From Gulosibacter hominis (GTDB lineage: Bacteria > Actinomycetota > Actinomycetes > Actinomycetales > Microbacteriaceae): a stretch of DNA of 52,457 bases. The notes below the pieces were generated by a model. It was not told the origin of the DNA, searched no databases, and saw only the letters and a program-made list of their open reading frames with translations. This document shows, piece by piece, positions 1 to 8,161 of the stretch (within the stretch, counting starts at the first letter, position 1; each line of letters opens with the position of its first letter). The translations under genes and the position numbers were made by a program. The stretch is taken from assembly GCF_904842695.1 (NCBI RefSeq), contig NZ_CAJGWQ010000014.1:1-52457 (forward strand), in the 5' to 3' direction.

Positions 1-149
1 CAGCACTGCTTGACCAAGCGACCCCCTTCACCAAATGACCCTGTTATCGGCAAATGACCCTGTTGTTGCGAAGTGACCCTGTTGTAGCAGGGTCATTTGC
101 CGATAACAGGGTCATTTGGTGAAGGGGGTCGCTTGGTCAAGCAGTGCTG
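1..149. repeat. Perfect 62-bp inverted repeat with 25-bp spacer
   Basis: Bases 1-62 are the exact reverse complement of 88-149, separated by 63-87. The left arm begins at the window edge, so the repeat may extend further left. The arms are much longer than those of an ordinary intrinsic terminator, and no T-run follows. The arms themselves contain shorter repeats of the 9-mer AAATGACCC/GGGTCATTT. In related genomes the gene before truA is usually rplQ, so this is probably the rplQ-truA gap. I see no convincing gene in 1-360; the short reading frames across it are made of the repeats. Confidence 0.95.
33..117. repeat. Array A of 19-bp-phased GGGTCATTT motifs
   Basis: The motif AAATGACCC (or AAGTGACCC) starts at 33, 52 and 71. 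Its reverse complement GGGTCATTT starts at 90 and 109. All five are exactly 19 bp apart, giving a three-plus-two array that changes orientation at its centre. A lone copy sits at 163-171. The regular phasing suggests iteron-like protein binding or the multiple end repeats of an insertion sequence; neither is proven. Confidence 0.85.
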
Positions 150-234
150 TATGTCATTAGGAGGGTCATTTGCCGGAGGAGGGGCGGGTGGCAAGTGGCC
201 TGCCCCGTGGTCCGAAGTTCACGGCCGCGCCAGC

Positions 235-300
235 AAGTGACCCTGTTGTTGCGAAATGACCCTGTTGTAGGAGGGTCATTTGCCGATAACAGGGTCATTT
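235..300. repeat. Array B of 19-bp-phased GGGTCATTT motifs
   Basis: A second array has AAGTGACCC at 235, AAATGACCC at 254, and GGGTCATTT at 273 and 292, again at exact 19-bp steps and with two copies in each orientation. Bases 259-303 are nearly a direct copy of 71-121. The array ends about 60 bp before the truA start codon, so any bound protein or RNA hairpin would lie in the truA leader. Confidence 0.85.
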
Positions 301-360
301 GGTGAGAAGAGACGGGTGGCGCGCCCACACACCATCGAGCGGGTGCGGCAAGATGGAGAT

Positions 361-1236
361 ATGCAGGACAACACCGTGCGCATCCGGCTCGACATCGCGT
401 ATGACGGCACCGCCTTCAGCGGTTGGGCGACGCAACCGGGGCTACGCACGGTGCAGGGGACGCTCGAGGATGCAATCCGCATCCTGTACCGTGATCTCCC
501 CGACACTGGCCCGTTGCTCACAGTGGCGGGGCGCACCGATGCCGGGGTGCATGCCTTGGGGCAGGTGGCGCATCTTGACCTTCCCGAGTCAATCTGGGCC
601 ACCACTGCGCGTCGCCTCGGCCGAGAGCATGGCGAGTCCGCTTTCGTGCGGCGAATCACCGGGATCCTCGGCAACGATGCCGATGTGGCGGTAACCGGAT
701 GCGCGCTCGCACCCGAGGGGTTCGACGCTCGCTTCTCAGCGCTCCGCCGCAGCTATGAATATCGCCTCGCTGACCCCACGTCTCCGGCAAATCCGCTCGA
801 ACGTCACCGCACGGCGCAGGTGCGCCGCCCCCTCGACCTCGACCTGATGAATGCGGCCGCGCACGAACTCATCGGGCTACACGACTTCGCAGGGTTCTGC
901 CGGCCGCGGGCCGGCGCCACCACGGTGCGCACGCTCGAAGAGTTCGCATGGCATCGGGATGAACGGGGCGTGTTCGTGGCCCACGTGCAGGCGGATGCAT
1001 TCTGTCATTCGATGGTTCGCTCGCTGGTCGGTATGTGTGCGGCCGTGGGGATGGGGCGATTGCCGCTGACAAATGTTCCCGAGCTATTGCAACTGACCGG
1101 CCGATCGAATGACTTCACGGTGCTCCCAGCGAAGGGATTGACGCTGGTGAGCGTTGAGTATCCGGGGCAAGATGAGCTCGCATCCCGCCAAGAACAAACG
1201 CGCGCGAAGCGTCCCGCGCTGCGGCTAGTGGAATAG
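361..1236 (+). CDS. truA: tRNA pseudouridine(38-40) synthase TruA
   Basis: TruA converts uridines 38-40 of the tRNA anticodon arm to pseudouridine. The 291-residue protein opens with the family's RLDIAYDGTAFSGW block and has the catalytic aspartate D60 in GRTDAGVHALG. The frame stays open upstream to an ATG at 280. I chose 361 because the upstream codons lie in repeat sequence, homologues start at this block, and a GGAG Shine-Dalgarno site sits just before it. The gene is followed by rplM and rpsI, a common actinobacterial order, but a separate promoter before rplM suggests an independent unit. Length and motifs are normal. Confidence 0.95.
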   Translation: MQDNTVRIRLDIAYDGTAFSGWATQPGLRTVQGTLEDAIRILYRDLPDTGPLLTVAGRTDAGVHALGQVAHLDLPESIWATTARRLGREHGESAFVRRITGILGNDADVAVTGCALAPEGFDARFSALRRSYEYRLADPTSPANPLERHRTAQVRRPLDLDLMNAAAHELIGLHDFAGFCRPRAGATTVRTLEEFAWHRDERGVFVAHVQADAFCHSMVRSLVGMCAAVGMGRLPLTNVPELLQLTGRSNDFTVLPAKGLTLVSVEYPGQDELASRQEQTRAKRPALRLVE

Positions 1237-1267
1237 GCAACCCAACACCAGCCGCCAAAACTCACCA

Positions 1268-1297
1268 TTGCAGTGCATCCCAAATCTGTCGTACAAT
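1268..1297 (+). promoter_or_regulatory. Probable promoter of rplM-rpsI
   Basis: A sigma70-like pair, TTGCAG at 1268-1273 and TACAAT at 1292-1297, is spaced by 18 bp. It implies a leader of about 125 nt before rplM. Ribosomal protein leaders are often autoregulatory, but I recognise no known structure here. Confidence 0.6.
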
Positions 1298-1431
1298 AAG
1301 CAGGTTGCCCGCCACCGGCAGGCATCGAAGTGAGCCCTCAACTGCGACGTTACCCCACGCATCCCGTGGTGAAACTATCGCGACCGAGTGGGATTCACGG
1401 ACCTCTCACTCCGAACGAAAGTTGCATATTC

Positions 1432-1875
1432 ATGCGTACTTACACCCCCAAGGCTGGTGAAGTCACCCGCGAGTGGTTCGTCATTGACGCAACCGATATC
1501 GTGCTTGGCCGCCTCGCTTCGCACGCAGCTCAGCTGCTGCGCGGTAAGCACAAGCCGACCTTCGCGCCGCACGTTGACACCGGTGACTTTGTCATCATCA
1601 TCAACGCCGACAAGGTGGCCCTCACCGGTCAGAAACTCGAACAGAAGCGCGCCTACCGTCACTCGGGTTACCCGGGTGGTCTGCGCTCGCAGAACTACGC
1701 CGAGTTCCTCGAAAAGCGTCCCGACCGCGTCATCGAAAAAGCGGTTCGCGGCATGCTCCCGAAGAACTCGCTGGGCCGCGAGCAGCTCAAGAAGCTCAAG
1801 GTGTACGCGGGTGCAGAGCACCCGCACCAGGCTCAGCAGCCCAAGCCGTACACTCTCGACCAGGTTGCCCAGTAG
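1432..1875 (+). CDS. rplM: 50S ribosomal protein L13
   Basis: L13 is an early-assembly protein of the large ribosomal subunit that binds 23S rRNA. The 147-residue product begins [11 protein letters not shown], as actinobacterial L13 proteins do. It contains [14 protein letters not shown], the HSGYPGG segment and the [12 protein letters not shown] segment. The frame is open back to 1330, but the conserved N-terminus fixes the start at the ATG at 1432. rpsI follows after 26 bp with its own ribosome binding site, and the two genes are the usual L13-S9 operon. Nothing unusual is seen. Confidence 0.97.
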   Translation: MRTYTPKAGEVTREWFVIDATDIVLGRLASHAAQLLRGKHKPTFAPHVDTGDFVIIINADKVALTGQKLEQKRAYRHSGYPGGLRSQNYAEFLEKRPDRVIEKAVRGMLPKNSLGREQLKKLKVYAGAEHPHQAQQPKPYTLDQVAQ

Positions 1876-1901
1876 CGGCAGCGATAACGAAGGACGAATA
1901 A

Positions 1902-2390
1902 GTGGCGACCATCGCAGACTCCATCGAAGAGCAGCCCACCAACTACAGCACCGAGACCCCTGCCGCGGCAGGCGTCGAGGTCACCGAGCGTGCACCCCTC
2001 ACCGTTTCGGGTGCCGCTGTCGGGCGCCGCAAGCAGGCCATCGCCCGCGTGCGCGTGATCCCCGGCACCGGTGTTATCACCGTTAACGGTCGTGAGTTCG
2101 CGGAGTACTTCCCGAACAAGCTGCACCAGCAGCTCATCACCGACCCGTTCACCCTCCTCGACCTCACCGACCGCTACGACGTGATCGCGACCATCACCGG
2201 TGGTGGCCCCTCGGGCCAGGCCGGCGCGCTGCGTCTGGGCATCGCCCGTGCGCTCAACGAGATCGACCGTGAAAACAACCGTCCCGACCTGAAGAAGGCT
2301 GGCTTCCTCACTCGTGACGCACGTGCGAAGGAACGTAAGAAGGCCGGTCTCAAGAAGGCTCGCAAGGCACCGCAGTACTCGAAGCGCTAA
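1902..2390 (+). CDS. rpsI: 30S ribosomal protein S9
   Basis: S9 is a small-subunit protein whose C-terminal tail reaches the P-site tRNA. The 162-residue protein starts at GTG 1902 after an AAGGA site. The first 40 or so residues are the acidic, variable extension common in actinobacterial S9. The conserved part runs from [11 protein letters not shown] to the C-terminal Lys/Arg-rich stretch ending QYSKR, the tail that contacts tRNA. It forms an operon with rplM. glmM starts only 16 bp downstream, so read-through into cell-wall synthesis is likely. Confidence 0.97.
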   Translation: MATIADSIEEQPTNYSTETPAAAGVEVTERAPLTVSGAAVGRRKQAIARVRVIPGTGVITVNGREFAEYFPNKLHQQLITDPFTLLDLTDRYDVIATITGGGPSGQAGALRLGIARALNEIDRENNRPDLKKAGFLTRDARAKERKKAGLKKARKAPQYSKR

Positions 2391-2405
2391 GCGTCAACCA
2401 GTACG

Positions 2406-3776
2406 GTGTCACGTCTTTTTGGAACTGACGGAGTTCGGGGCCTGGCGAATGACCACCTCACGGTGGAACTCGCCATGGCCCTGGCTCAGGCGGCGGCGGT
2501 CGTCCTCGCTCGCGATACCCGCGAGCAGGGCGGCCGCCCCGTCGCCGTACTCGCTCGAGACCCGCGTGTTTCGGGCGAGTTTTTGAGCGCAGCGGTTGCC
2601 GCTGGGCTCGCATCCTCGGGTGTGCATGTGCTCGATGCCGGTGTTATCCCCACCCCGGCCGCAGCCTTCCTCACCGCCGATGTCAACGCCGACTTCGGGG
2701 TGATGATTTCTGCCTCGCACAACCCGGCTCCCGATAACGGGATTAAGTTTTTTGCTCGCGGCGGCCGCAAACTGCCTGACGAGATCGAAAATGAAATTGA
2801 GCGGCAGCTCGAAGCCGAAATGCTGCGCCCGATCGGCGACGGTGTGGGTCGCATCGAACGCTTCGCCGACGCTGAAGACCGCTACGCGCTGCACCTGCTG
2901 AGCGCTGTGCCAAGCCAGCGTCCCGATGGAAAACACGCACTGGCCGGCTTGCACATTGTGATCGACGCCGCCAACGGCGCCGCATCGGGCGTATCACCAC
3001 AGGTGTTCACTGACGCTGGGGCGAAGGTGTCGGTAATCGGCAACGAACCTGATGGTCTCAACATCAATGATGGGGTCGGTTCTACGCACCTTGCCGGCCT
3101 GCAAGAAGCCGTCACTCGGCTTGGCGCCGACCTCGGAATCGCCCACGACGGTGACGCCGATCGCTGTCTGGCAGTCGACGAAACCGGCGCCGTCGTCGAT
3201 GGTGATCAGATCATGGCGATCCTCGCCACTGCGATGCACGAGCACGGCCAGCTCACTGACGACACCCTGGTCGTTACCGTGATGTCGAACCTGGGCCTCA
3301 AACTCGCGATGCGTGAGCGCGGCATCAAACTCATCGAAACGAAGGTGGGCGACCGCTACGTGCTTGCCGAGCTGAATCAGCGCGGACTGGCACTCGGCGG
3401 CGAGCAGTCGGGACATGTGATCATTGCTGAACACGCCACCACGGGTGATGGCCTCCTCACGGGGCTGTGCCTGGCGAGCATCATGGCGAGCACCGGCAAG
3501 CGGCTGTCTGAACTGAAGCAGGTCATGCGCGTCTACCCGCAGGTGCTCCTCAATGTGAGCGGCGTGCATCGAGAGCTTTGCGAATCGAATCAGGTCGTAC
3601 AAGACGAGGTCACCAAGGTCAGCGATGAACTCGGTGACACCGGTCGCGTGTTGTTGCGGCCATCCGGCACTGAGCCGGTGGTGCGCGTAATGGTTGAGGC
3701 TGAAACTTCCGAGTTGGCGCAGCAATATGCGCAGCGACTCGCCGATGTCGTGAGCGCCGAACTCGCAATTTCCTAG
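2406..3776 (+). CDS. glmM: Phosphoglucosamine mutase GlmM
   Basis: GlmM interconverts glucosamine-6-phosphate and glucosamine-1-phosphate on the way to UDP-GlcNAc and peptidoglycan. The 456-residue protein starts at GTG 2406 with [11 protein letters not shown], the classic GlmM N-terminus. The phosphorylated serine is S104 in ISASHNP. The Mg-binding loop is DGDADR (D248, D250, D252). The C-terminal phosphate-binding loop is RPSGTEP. It lies just behind rpsI with only 15 bp between, and glmS, the preceding pathway step, is 4.4 kb downstream. Length and motifs match the family. Confidence 0.96.
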   Translation: MSRLFGTDGVRGLANDHLTVELAMALAQAAAVVLARDTREQGGRPVAVLARDPRVSGEFLSAAVAAGLASSGVHVLDAGVIPTPAAAFLTADVNADFGVMISASHNPAPDNGIKFFARGGRKLPDEIENEIERQLEAEMLRPIGDGVGRIERFADAEDRYALHLLSAVPSQRPDGKHALAGLHIVIDAANGAASGVSPQVFTDAGAKVSVIGNEPDGLNINDGVGSTHLAGLQEAVTRLGADLGIAHDGDADRCLAVDETGAVVDGDQIMAILATAMHEHGQLTDDTLVVTVMSNLGLKLAMRERGIKLIETKVGDRYVLAELNQRGLALGGEQSGHVIIAEHATTGDGLLTGLCLASIMASTGKRLSELKQVMRVYPQVLLNVSGVHRELCESNQVVQDEVTKVSDELGDTGRVLLRPSGTEPVVRVMVEAETSELAQQYAQRLADVVSAELAIS

Positions 3777-3854
3777 GCTCGTCAACCGTAGGCTGAGCAC
3801 CCATTTGCCGCGGGCACATCGCGCGCATCCCGCGGGCGAATCATGCCGTAAACG

Positions 3855-3872
3855 CACCTGAATTCACAGGTG
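3855..3872. promoter_or_regulatory. Palindrome in the glmM-cstA gap
   Basis: The 257-bp gap 3777-4033 holds no gene. CACCTG-N6-CAGGTG at 3855-3872 is a perfect 6-bp inverted repeat about 160 bp before cstA and could be an operator. A weaker GC hairpin (CCGCGGG 3808-3814 with CCCGCGG 3829-3835) without a T-run may end glmM transcription. Neither can be assigned to a regulator. Confidence 0.3.
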
Positions 3873-4033
3873 TTTTGCATGTTCGGGTAGGGTATACGGG
3901 TCGCATCCATTCACGACGGCTCAAAAGGCCGGTCATTGGATTCCCTCGCCACCGCGAAGATCGCTGTGCTCTGGCGAAGGTGTTGCGCTCGTAATTTCAT
4001 CCTGGTCATTGCTGACTTCAAGGACAATTCGTT

Positions 4034-5758
4034 ATGAATTCACTCATCATCATGTTCATCGGCCTCGCCTTCATTGCGGCGGGCTATTTTCTCTACTCGA
4101 AATACCTCTCCGAAAAGGTTTACAAGCTCAACCCCCGGGCAATCACACCCGCACACGCGCAAAAAGACGGTGTCGACTTCGTCCCCACCAACAAGTGGGT
4201 GCTGTGGGGCCACCACTTCACCTCGGTCGCCGGTGCCGCGCCCATCACTGGCCCGGCTATCGCCATGATCTGGGGCTGGCTTCCCGCATTCCTCTGGGTA
4301 ACGATCGGCACCGTATTTTTTGCCGGGATGCACGACTTCGGTGCCCTGTGGGCGGCCACCCGCAACAAGGGACACACCATTGGTGATCTCGCCAAGCGCT
4401 ATATCGGGTCGCGCGGTTCACTGCTGTTCACCATCGTGATCTTTTTGCTGATCGTGATCGTCAACGCCGTGTTCGCTTCGATCATCGCCGGCCTGCTGGT
4501 GTCGACGCCGACCTCGGTGATCCCCACCTGGGGTGCGATTGTGGTGGCGCTGCTGATCGGTCAGGCAATCTACCGGCTCAAGTGGAACCTGCCGCTCGTG
4601 TCGATCGTGGGCGTCATCGTCCTCTACGGCCTGATGATCCTCGGCGACATGTATCCGATCGTGCTGCCCGAAACTATCCTGGGCATGTCAGCGCAGTCGT
4701 TCTGGATTGTGGTGCTGTTCATCTATGCGGGCATCGCATCGCTGATGCCGGTGTGGATGCTGCTGCAGCCGCGCGACTACATCAACGGTCTGCAGCTGTT
4801 CGTTGGCCTCGGCATCCTGTACCTCGCCATCATCATTTCGGCACCCACCGTGCTGCTCGATCCGATCGCAACCGAGGTGCCCGCAGGCACGCCGCCGATC
4901 TGGCCGCTGCTCTTTGTGACCGTCGCCTGTGGCGCGATCTCGGGTTTCCACGGCGTGGTGGCCTCGGGTACCTCATCGAAACAGCTCAATAAAGAAACGG
5001 ATGCGCGCCTGGTCGGTTATTTCGGTGCAGTGGGTGAGGGCCTGCTGGCGCTCGGCACTATCGTGGCCGTGTCGGCTGGCTTCAACACCGTTACCGAATT
5101 CCAGGATGCATACGCTAAGGGCGGTATCGGTGCCTTCGTTGCCGGTGGTGGCAATATCCTCAATGCCGGGCTCGGTATTCCGTTCAGCTTGAGCGCCACT
5201 ATTCTCGCCACTATGGCGGTGCTGTTTGCGGCCACCACGATGGACACCGCGGTGCGACTGCATCGCCTGGTGATTGTGGAGCTCGGGGCCCGGATGGGCG
5301 TCAAAATTTCGCCGCTGGTCGGCACCGTCATTGCCGTTGGCCTTGGTCTGGGGCTCGCCTTCGGTGCTGGCGAAAACGGTTCGGGCGGTATGGTGCTGTG
5401 GCCGCTATTCGGCACCACCAACCAGATTCTCGCGGTGCTCACGCTCGCGGTGCTCGCGGTCATCCTGATGCGCAAGCGCCGACCCGTGTTGCCCATTTTG
5501 ATCCCGTTGCTGTTCGTGTTCGCGATGACGTTCTGGGCGCTGGTGCTGCAGCTGATCACGTTCGTCAAGGATGGTGACTGGCTGTTGCTCGTGCTCGGCG
5601 GAGCGGTCTTTGTGGCAGCGCTGTGGACGGTTATCGAGTCGGTCACTTCGATGCGTCGAGCGATTACCGAAGCCCCCGAGCCAGCAGACGCTGACGGTGT
5701 TGAAGAATGGCCCGAGCAGGTCGAAGTGGGCTCGAGCCAGTCGGGCGCGGCGAACTAA
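4034..5758 (+). CDS. cstA: CstA-family carbon starvation / pyruvate or peptide transporter
   Basis: This is a polytopic inner-membrane transporter of the CstA family. Members such as E. coli CstA and BtsT import pyruvate and, by some reports, peptides during starvation. The 574-residue protein has the family N-terminus, with a first membrane helix followed by VPTNKWVLWGHHFTSVAGAAPI. It continues with many hydrophobic helices to about residue 540 and ends in an acidic cytoplasmic tail. This is the shorter form of the family. Its stop codon overlaps the start of the next gene, which encodes a small protein ending in Cys-Cys. E. coli cstA is likewise followed by ybdD, which also ends in Cys-Cys. 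The substrate here is inferred only from the family. Confidence 0.9.
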   Translation: MNSLIIMFIGLAFIAAGYFLYSKYLSEKVYKLNPRAITPAHAQKDGVDFVPTNKWVLWGHHFTSVAGAAPITGPAIAMIWGWLPAFLWVTIGTVFFAGMHDFGALWAATRNKGHTIGDLAKRYIGSRGSLLFTIVIFLLIVIVNAVFASIIAGLLVSTPTSVIPTWGAIVVALLIGQAIYRLKWNLPLVSIVGVIVLYGLMILGDMYPIVLPETILGMSAQSFWIVVLFIYAGIASLMPVWMLLQPRDYINGLQLFVGLGILYLAIIISAPTVLLDPIATEVPAGTPPIWPLLFVTVACGAISGFHGVVASGTSSKQLNKETDARLVGYFGAVGEGLLALGTIVAVSAGFNTVTEFQDAYAKGGIGAFVAGGGNILNAGLGIPFSLSATILATMAVLFAATTMDTAVRLHRLVIVELGARMGVKISPLVGTVIAVGLGLGLAFGAGENGSGGMVLWPLFGTTNQILAVLTLAVLAVILMRKRRPVLPILIPLLFVFAMTFWALVLQLITFVKDGDWLLLVLGGAVFVAALWTVIESVTSMRRAITEAPEPADADGVEEWPEQVEVGSSQSGAAN

Positions 5759-6093
5759 TGTCACCGCAGCCGCACTCGGGTGGCGGAGAGCAACCAGACT
5801 CTCCGTCACCCGGCTGGCCGCAATTTGTGGCGTGGCTGCGCGAAAAGTTTGGTGCCTTTAGCGCGGGGCTGAACGAGTACTATGTGGGGCCGTATCGGCA
5901 GACCATGAAACGCGCCGAGCGCGATGAAGACGATCTGTTGATGCTCTACATCTACGGTGAAGCGCTCGGCATTCCTGGGCCGGCAAACTACTACCTGATG
6001 GAGCTCTATCCGGTGCTGCTTGATGAGCTGCACGAGTGGCACACCCGGGTGGGGCTTGAGCGTTCACCAATCGCAGGAGCCCACTGCTGCTGA
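5758..6093 (+). CDS. cory-CC-star family small protein
   Basis: A 111-residue soluble protein whose last two residues are Cys-Cys, the hallmark of the family I know as 'cory-CC-star'. The start overlaps the cstA stop (TAATG), so the two are translationally coupled. Residues 1-22 are Pro/Ser/Gly-rich. The conserved part contains LMLYIYGEALGIPGPANYY and ends ERSPIAGAHCC. E. coli YbdD and YjiX, partners of CstA and BtsT, also end in Cys-Cys although the rest looks unrelated. I infer a shared role as a transporter accessory, perhaps through a C-terminal thiol or metal site. The molecular function is not established. Confidence 0.75.
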   Translation: MSPQPHSGGGEQPDSPSPGWPQFVAWLREKFGAFSAGLNEYYVGPYRQTMKRAERDEDDLLMLYIYGEALGIPGPANYYLMELYPVLLDELHEWHTRVGLERSPIAGAHCC

Positions 6094-6144
6094 GTCGAAT
6101 ATCTATCGGATGCAGCAACGACGGCACTGAACGGGGGTACGGAT

Positions 6145-7125
6145 ATGTTCCGTGACGAAATCGCGCGGCGGCGCGTACTGTTTTTGGGCGGTAAGGGCGG
6201 TGTTGGGAAAACCACCAGCGCTGCCGCGGTAGCCCTCGACCAGGCTCGGACTGGCCGTCGCGTGCTGCTGGTTTCAACCGACCCGGCGCACAATCTGGGC
6301 CACCTTTGGGGCCGAAAGATTGGCGAGAAGCCGGTGGCACTGCATCCCGGTTTGGATGCGGTGGAAATTGATCCCGACCGTGCGGCCGACCGTCATTTCA
6401 AAACGGTTGGACAGCATCTTTACGGCATGATGCCCGAACATTTGCACGGCGAGGTGCGGCGTTATTTGCAGGTGTCGGCGCAGGCTCCGGGCGCCCATGA
6501 GGCGGCGATGCTTGAGCGCACCGCGCAGCTCACAGTTGATGGGCTGCGTGACTACGACCTGGTGGTGTTCGACACCGCCCCGAGCGGGCACACCGCGCGG
6601 CTGCTGGCACTACCCGAAATGATGGCGCAGTGGACGCGGGCGCTGCTCGACAACCGCACTCGTGCCGACCGTTTCGGTGCGGCGGCCCGCTCACTCGACG
6701 GTGGTAACGAAGAATCAGGTATTGGCGCCCGCCGCAGTCGAGATCAGCGCATCCGAGAGCTGCTCGAACGGCGACAAACACTACTGGCTGAGTTTCGCGC
6801 CGCCATCACCGATCCCAAACTCAGCGGGTTCATTATCGTTTTGGCAGCAGAACGGATGCCGGTGCTCGAAACGCTCGAGTTGCGCAAGCAGCTTGCCGAG
6901 TCGAATATCGCGGTTATCGGCTATCTCATTAATAAGCGCACACCGGATGCGGTTGATAGTGAGCTGCTTGCCACCCGTCACGCGGCCGAAGAACATTGGG
7001 TGGCGGAGCTTCGGAAAGGGATCGGCCGCGCCGCGCTCATCGTGCAAACGCCGCTGCTCGCGCACGAGCCGATCGGCGAGGCCGCGCTCGCGGAGTTTGG
7101 CGGGATGCTGTTCGGGGCACAGTAG
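6145..7125 (+). CDS. ArsA/Get3-family ATPase
   Basis: A 326-residue P-loop ATPase of the ArsA/Get3 family. The deviant Walker A is GGKGGVGKTT near residues 15-24. VSTDPAHNLG follows, and the family signature FDTAPSGHTARLL is near residues 146-158. The protein contains no cysteine at all, so it lacks the thiols that sense arsenite in ArsA and the Cys pair that binds zinc in Get3. A role in arsenite efflux is therefore unlikely. No arsB, arsR or arsC is nearby. It is 51 bp behind the Cys-Cys-tail protein and probably in the same operon as cstA. A chaperone or insertion role for that transporter pair is inference. Confidence 0.85.
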   Translation: MFRDEIARRRVLFLGGKGGVGKTTSAAAVALDQARTGRRVLLVSTDPAHNLGHLWGRKIGEKPVALHPGLDAVEIDPDRAADRHFKTVGQHLYGMMPEHLHGEVRRYLQVSAQAPGAHEAAMLERTAQLTVDGLRDYDLVVFDTAPSGHTARLLALPEMMAQWTRALLDNRTRADRFGAAARSLDGGNEESGIGARRSRDQRIRELLERRQTLLAEFRAAITDPKLSGFIIVLAAERMPVLETLELRKQLAESNIAVIGYLINKRTPDAVDSELLATRHAAEEHWVAELRKGIGRAALIVQTPLLAHEPIGEAALAEFGGMLFGAQ

Positions 7126-7151
7126 CAGCCACATCGGTGCCGTGCGCGCGC

Positions 7152-8108
7152 CTACACCTTCCGCAACAGCACCCGCTCAACCGTGTGATCGGCAGATTTG
7201 CGCAGAATCAGCCGCGCGCGTGAGCGAGTCGCGAGCACGTTTTTTTCGAGGTTCGGCAGATTGATCGTCGACCAAATCTCGTGAGCCGTTGCGCGTGCAT
7301 CCGCCTCGCTGAGGTCGGCATAGCGGCGAAAGTATGAGGATGGATTGGCGAACGCGCCCTTTTGCAGCTTCAAAAAGCGTTCGATGTACCAGCGCTCAAT
7401 ATCGGCGGTGCGCGCATCCACGTACACTGAAAAATCGAACATATCGCTCACCGAAAGCGCGCGGCCCGGCTGCGGTGGCTGCAATACATTGAGCCCCTCA
7501 ACGATGAGCACATCCGGCGCGTGCACCACGATTTCGGCGTCGGGAACGATGTCGTACACCATGTGCGAGTAAAACGGCGCCCGCACCTCTGGCATACCCG
7601 ATTTCACCTGAGTCACAAAGCGCAGCAGCGCCCGCTGGTCATATGACTCGGGAAAGCCCTTGCGATGCATAATGCCGCGGCGCTTGAGTTCGGCGTTGGG
7701 GTAGAGGAAACCGTCGGTGGTGACGAGCTCAACCCGCGGGGTGTCATCCCAGCGCCGCAGTAGTTCGCGCAGCAGTCGTGCCACGGTCGACTTGCCCACA
7801 GCGACCGAACCGGCCACCCCGATTACGAAGGGTGTGCGAGCCGACCGCTCGCCAACAAACGAAGAGGTGGCGCGATGCAGTTCGCGGGCGTTCATGATGT
7901 GCAGGTTCAGCAGCCGCGACAACGGCACATACACCTCACGCACCTCGGCAATATCCACCGGGTCGCCGAGCGAGCGCAGCCGCAACACATCGGCCTCGTT
8001 GATTGTGAGTGGGGTGGTGGGTGCGAGGGCCGCCCACTCGTCACGTGCCACCTCGAGAAACGGGGTCGATGAGTGCGCGCTGGTATCACGACGGTGGCCT
8101 GCCTGCAT
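7152..8108 (-). CDS. coaA: Type I pantothenate kinase
   Basis: CoaA phosphorylates pantothenate in the first step of coenzyme A synthesis. The 318-residue protein has the P-loop GVAGSVAVGKST (about 97-108), the TTDGFLYPN segment, and the EGLNVLQ and PSSYFRRYADL blocks of the bacterial CoaA family. The frame is open far upstream. I chose the ATG at 8106-8108 because it gives the normal length and homologues begin nearby; an upstream TAAGCT suggests a short or absent leader. It converges on the ArsA-type ATPase gene with a 26-bp gap and diverges from glmS. Confidence 0.95.
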   Translation of the reverse strand: MQAGHRRDTSAHSSTPFLEVARDEWAALAPTTPLTINEADVLRLRSLGDPVDIAEVREVYVPLSRLLNLHIMNARELHRATSSFVGERSARTPFVIGVAGSVAVGKSTVARLLRELLRRWDDTPRVELVTTDGFLYPNAELKRRGIMHRKGFPESYDQRALLRFVTQVKSGMPEVRAPFYSHMVYDIVPDAEIVVHAPDVLIVEGLNVLQPPQPGRALSVSDMFDFSVYVDARTADIERWYIERFLKLQKGAFANPSSYFRRYADLSEADARATAHEIWSTINLPNLEKNVLATRSRARLILRKSADHTVERVLLRKV

Positions 8109-8161
8109 GGGGTTCAAGCTTAGCGAGCATCTCACTGGTTTTATGCGCGAGAATGGTGAGC
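8109..8161. promoter_or_regulatory. Divergent coaA/glmS promoter region
   Basis: Only 53 bp separate the divergent starts. A minus-strand TAAGCT (8117-8122) lies 8 bp from the coaA start. A plus-strand GAGAAT (8149-8154) lies 7 bp from the glmS start. Neither gene has a clear Shine-Dalgarno site here, so both could be leaderless. There is no room for a glmS ribozyme. Confidence 0.4.

Noticed and set aside
1-304. CRISPR array
   Set aside because: The repeat unit is about 19 bp with no unique spacers, orientation flips, and no cas genes are present.
137-328. Small minus-strand open frame over the truA upstream repeats
   Set aside because: Its sequence is just translated repeats (MTLL units); no ribosome binding site or conserved protein.
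1330-1431. N-terminal extension of L13
   Set aside because: The upstream in-frame codons cover the leader; homologues begin at MRTYTPKAG, at 1432.
6145-7125. Arsenite efflux ATPase
   Set aside because: The protein has no Cys for arsenite sensing, and no arsB, arsR or arsC lies nearby.
8109-8161. glmS ribozyme/riboswitch
   Set aside because: The gap is only 53 bp and the message is probably leaderless; this ribozyme is a Firmicutes-type feature.
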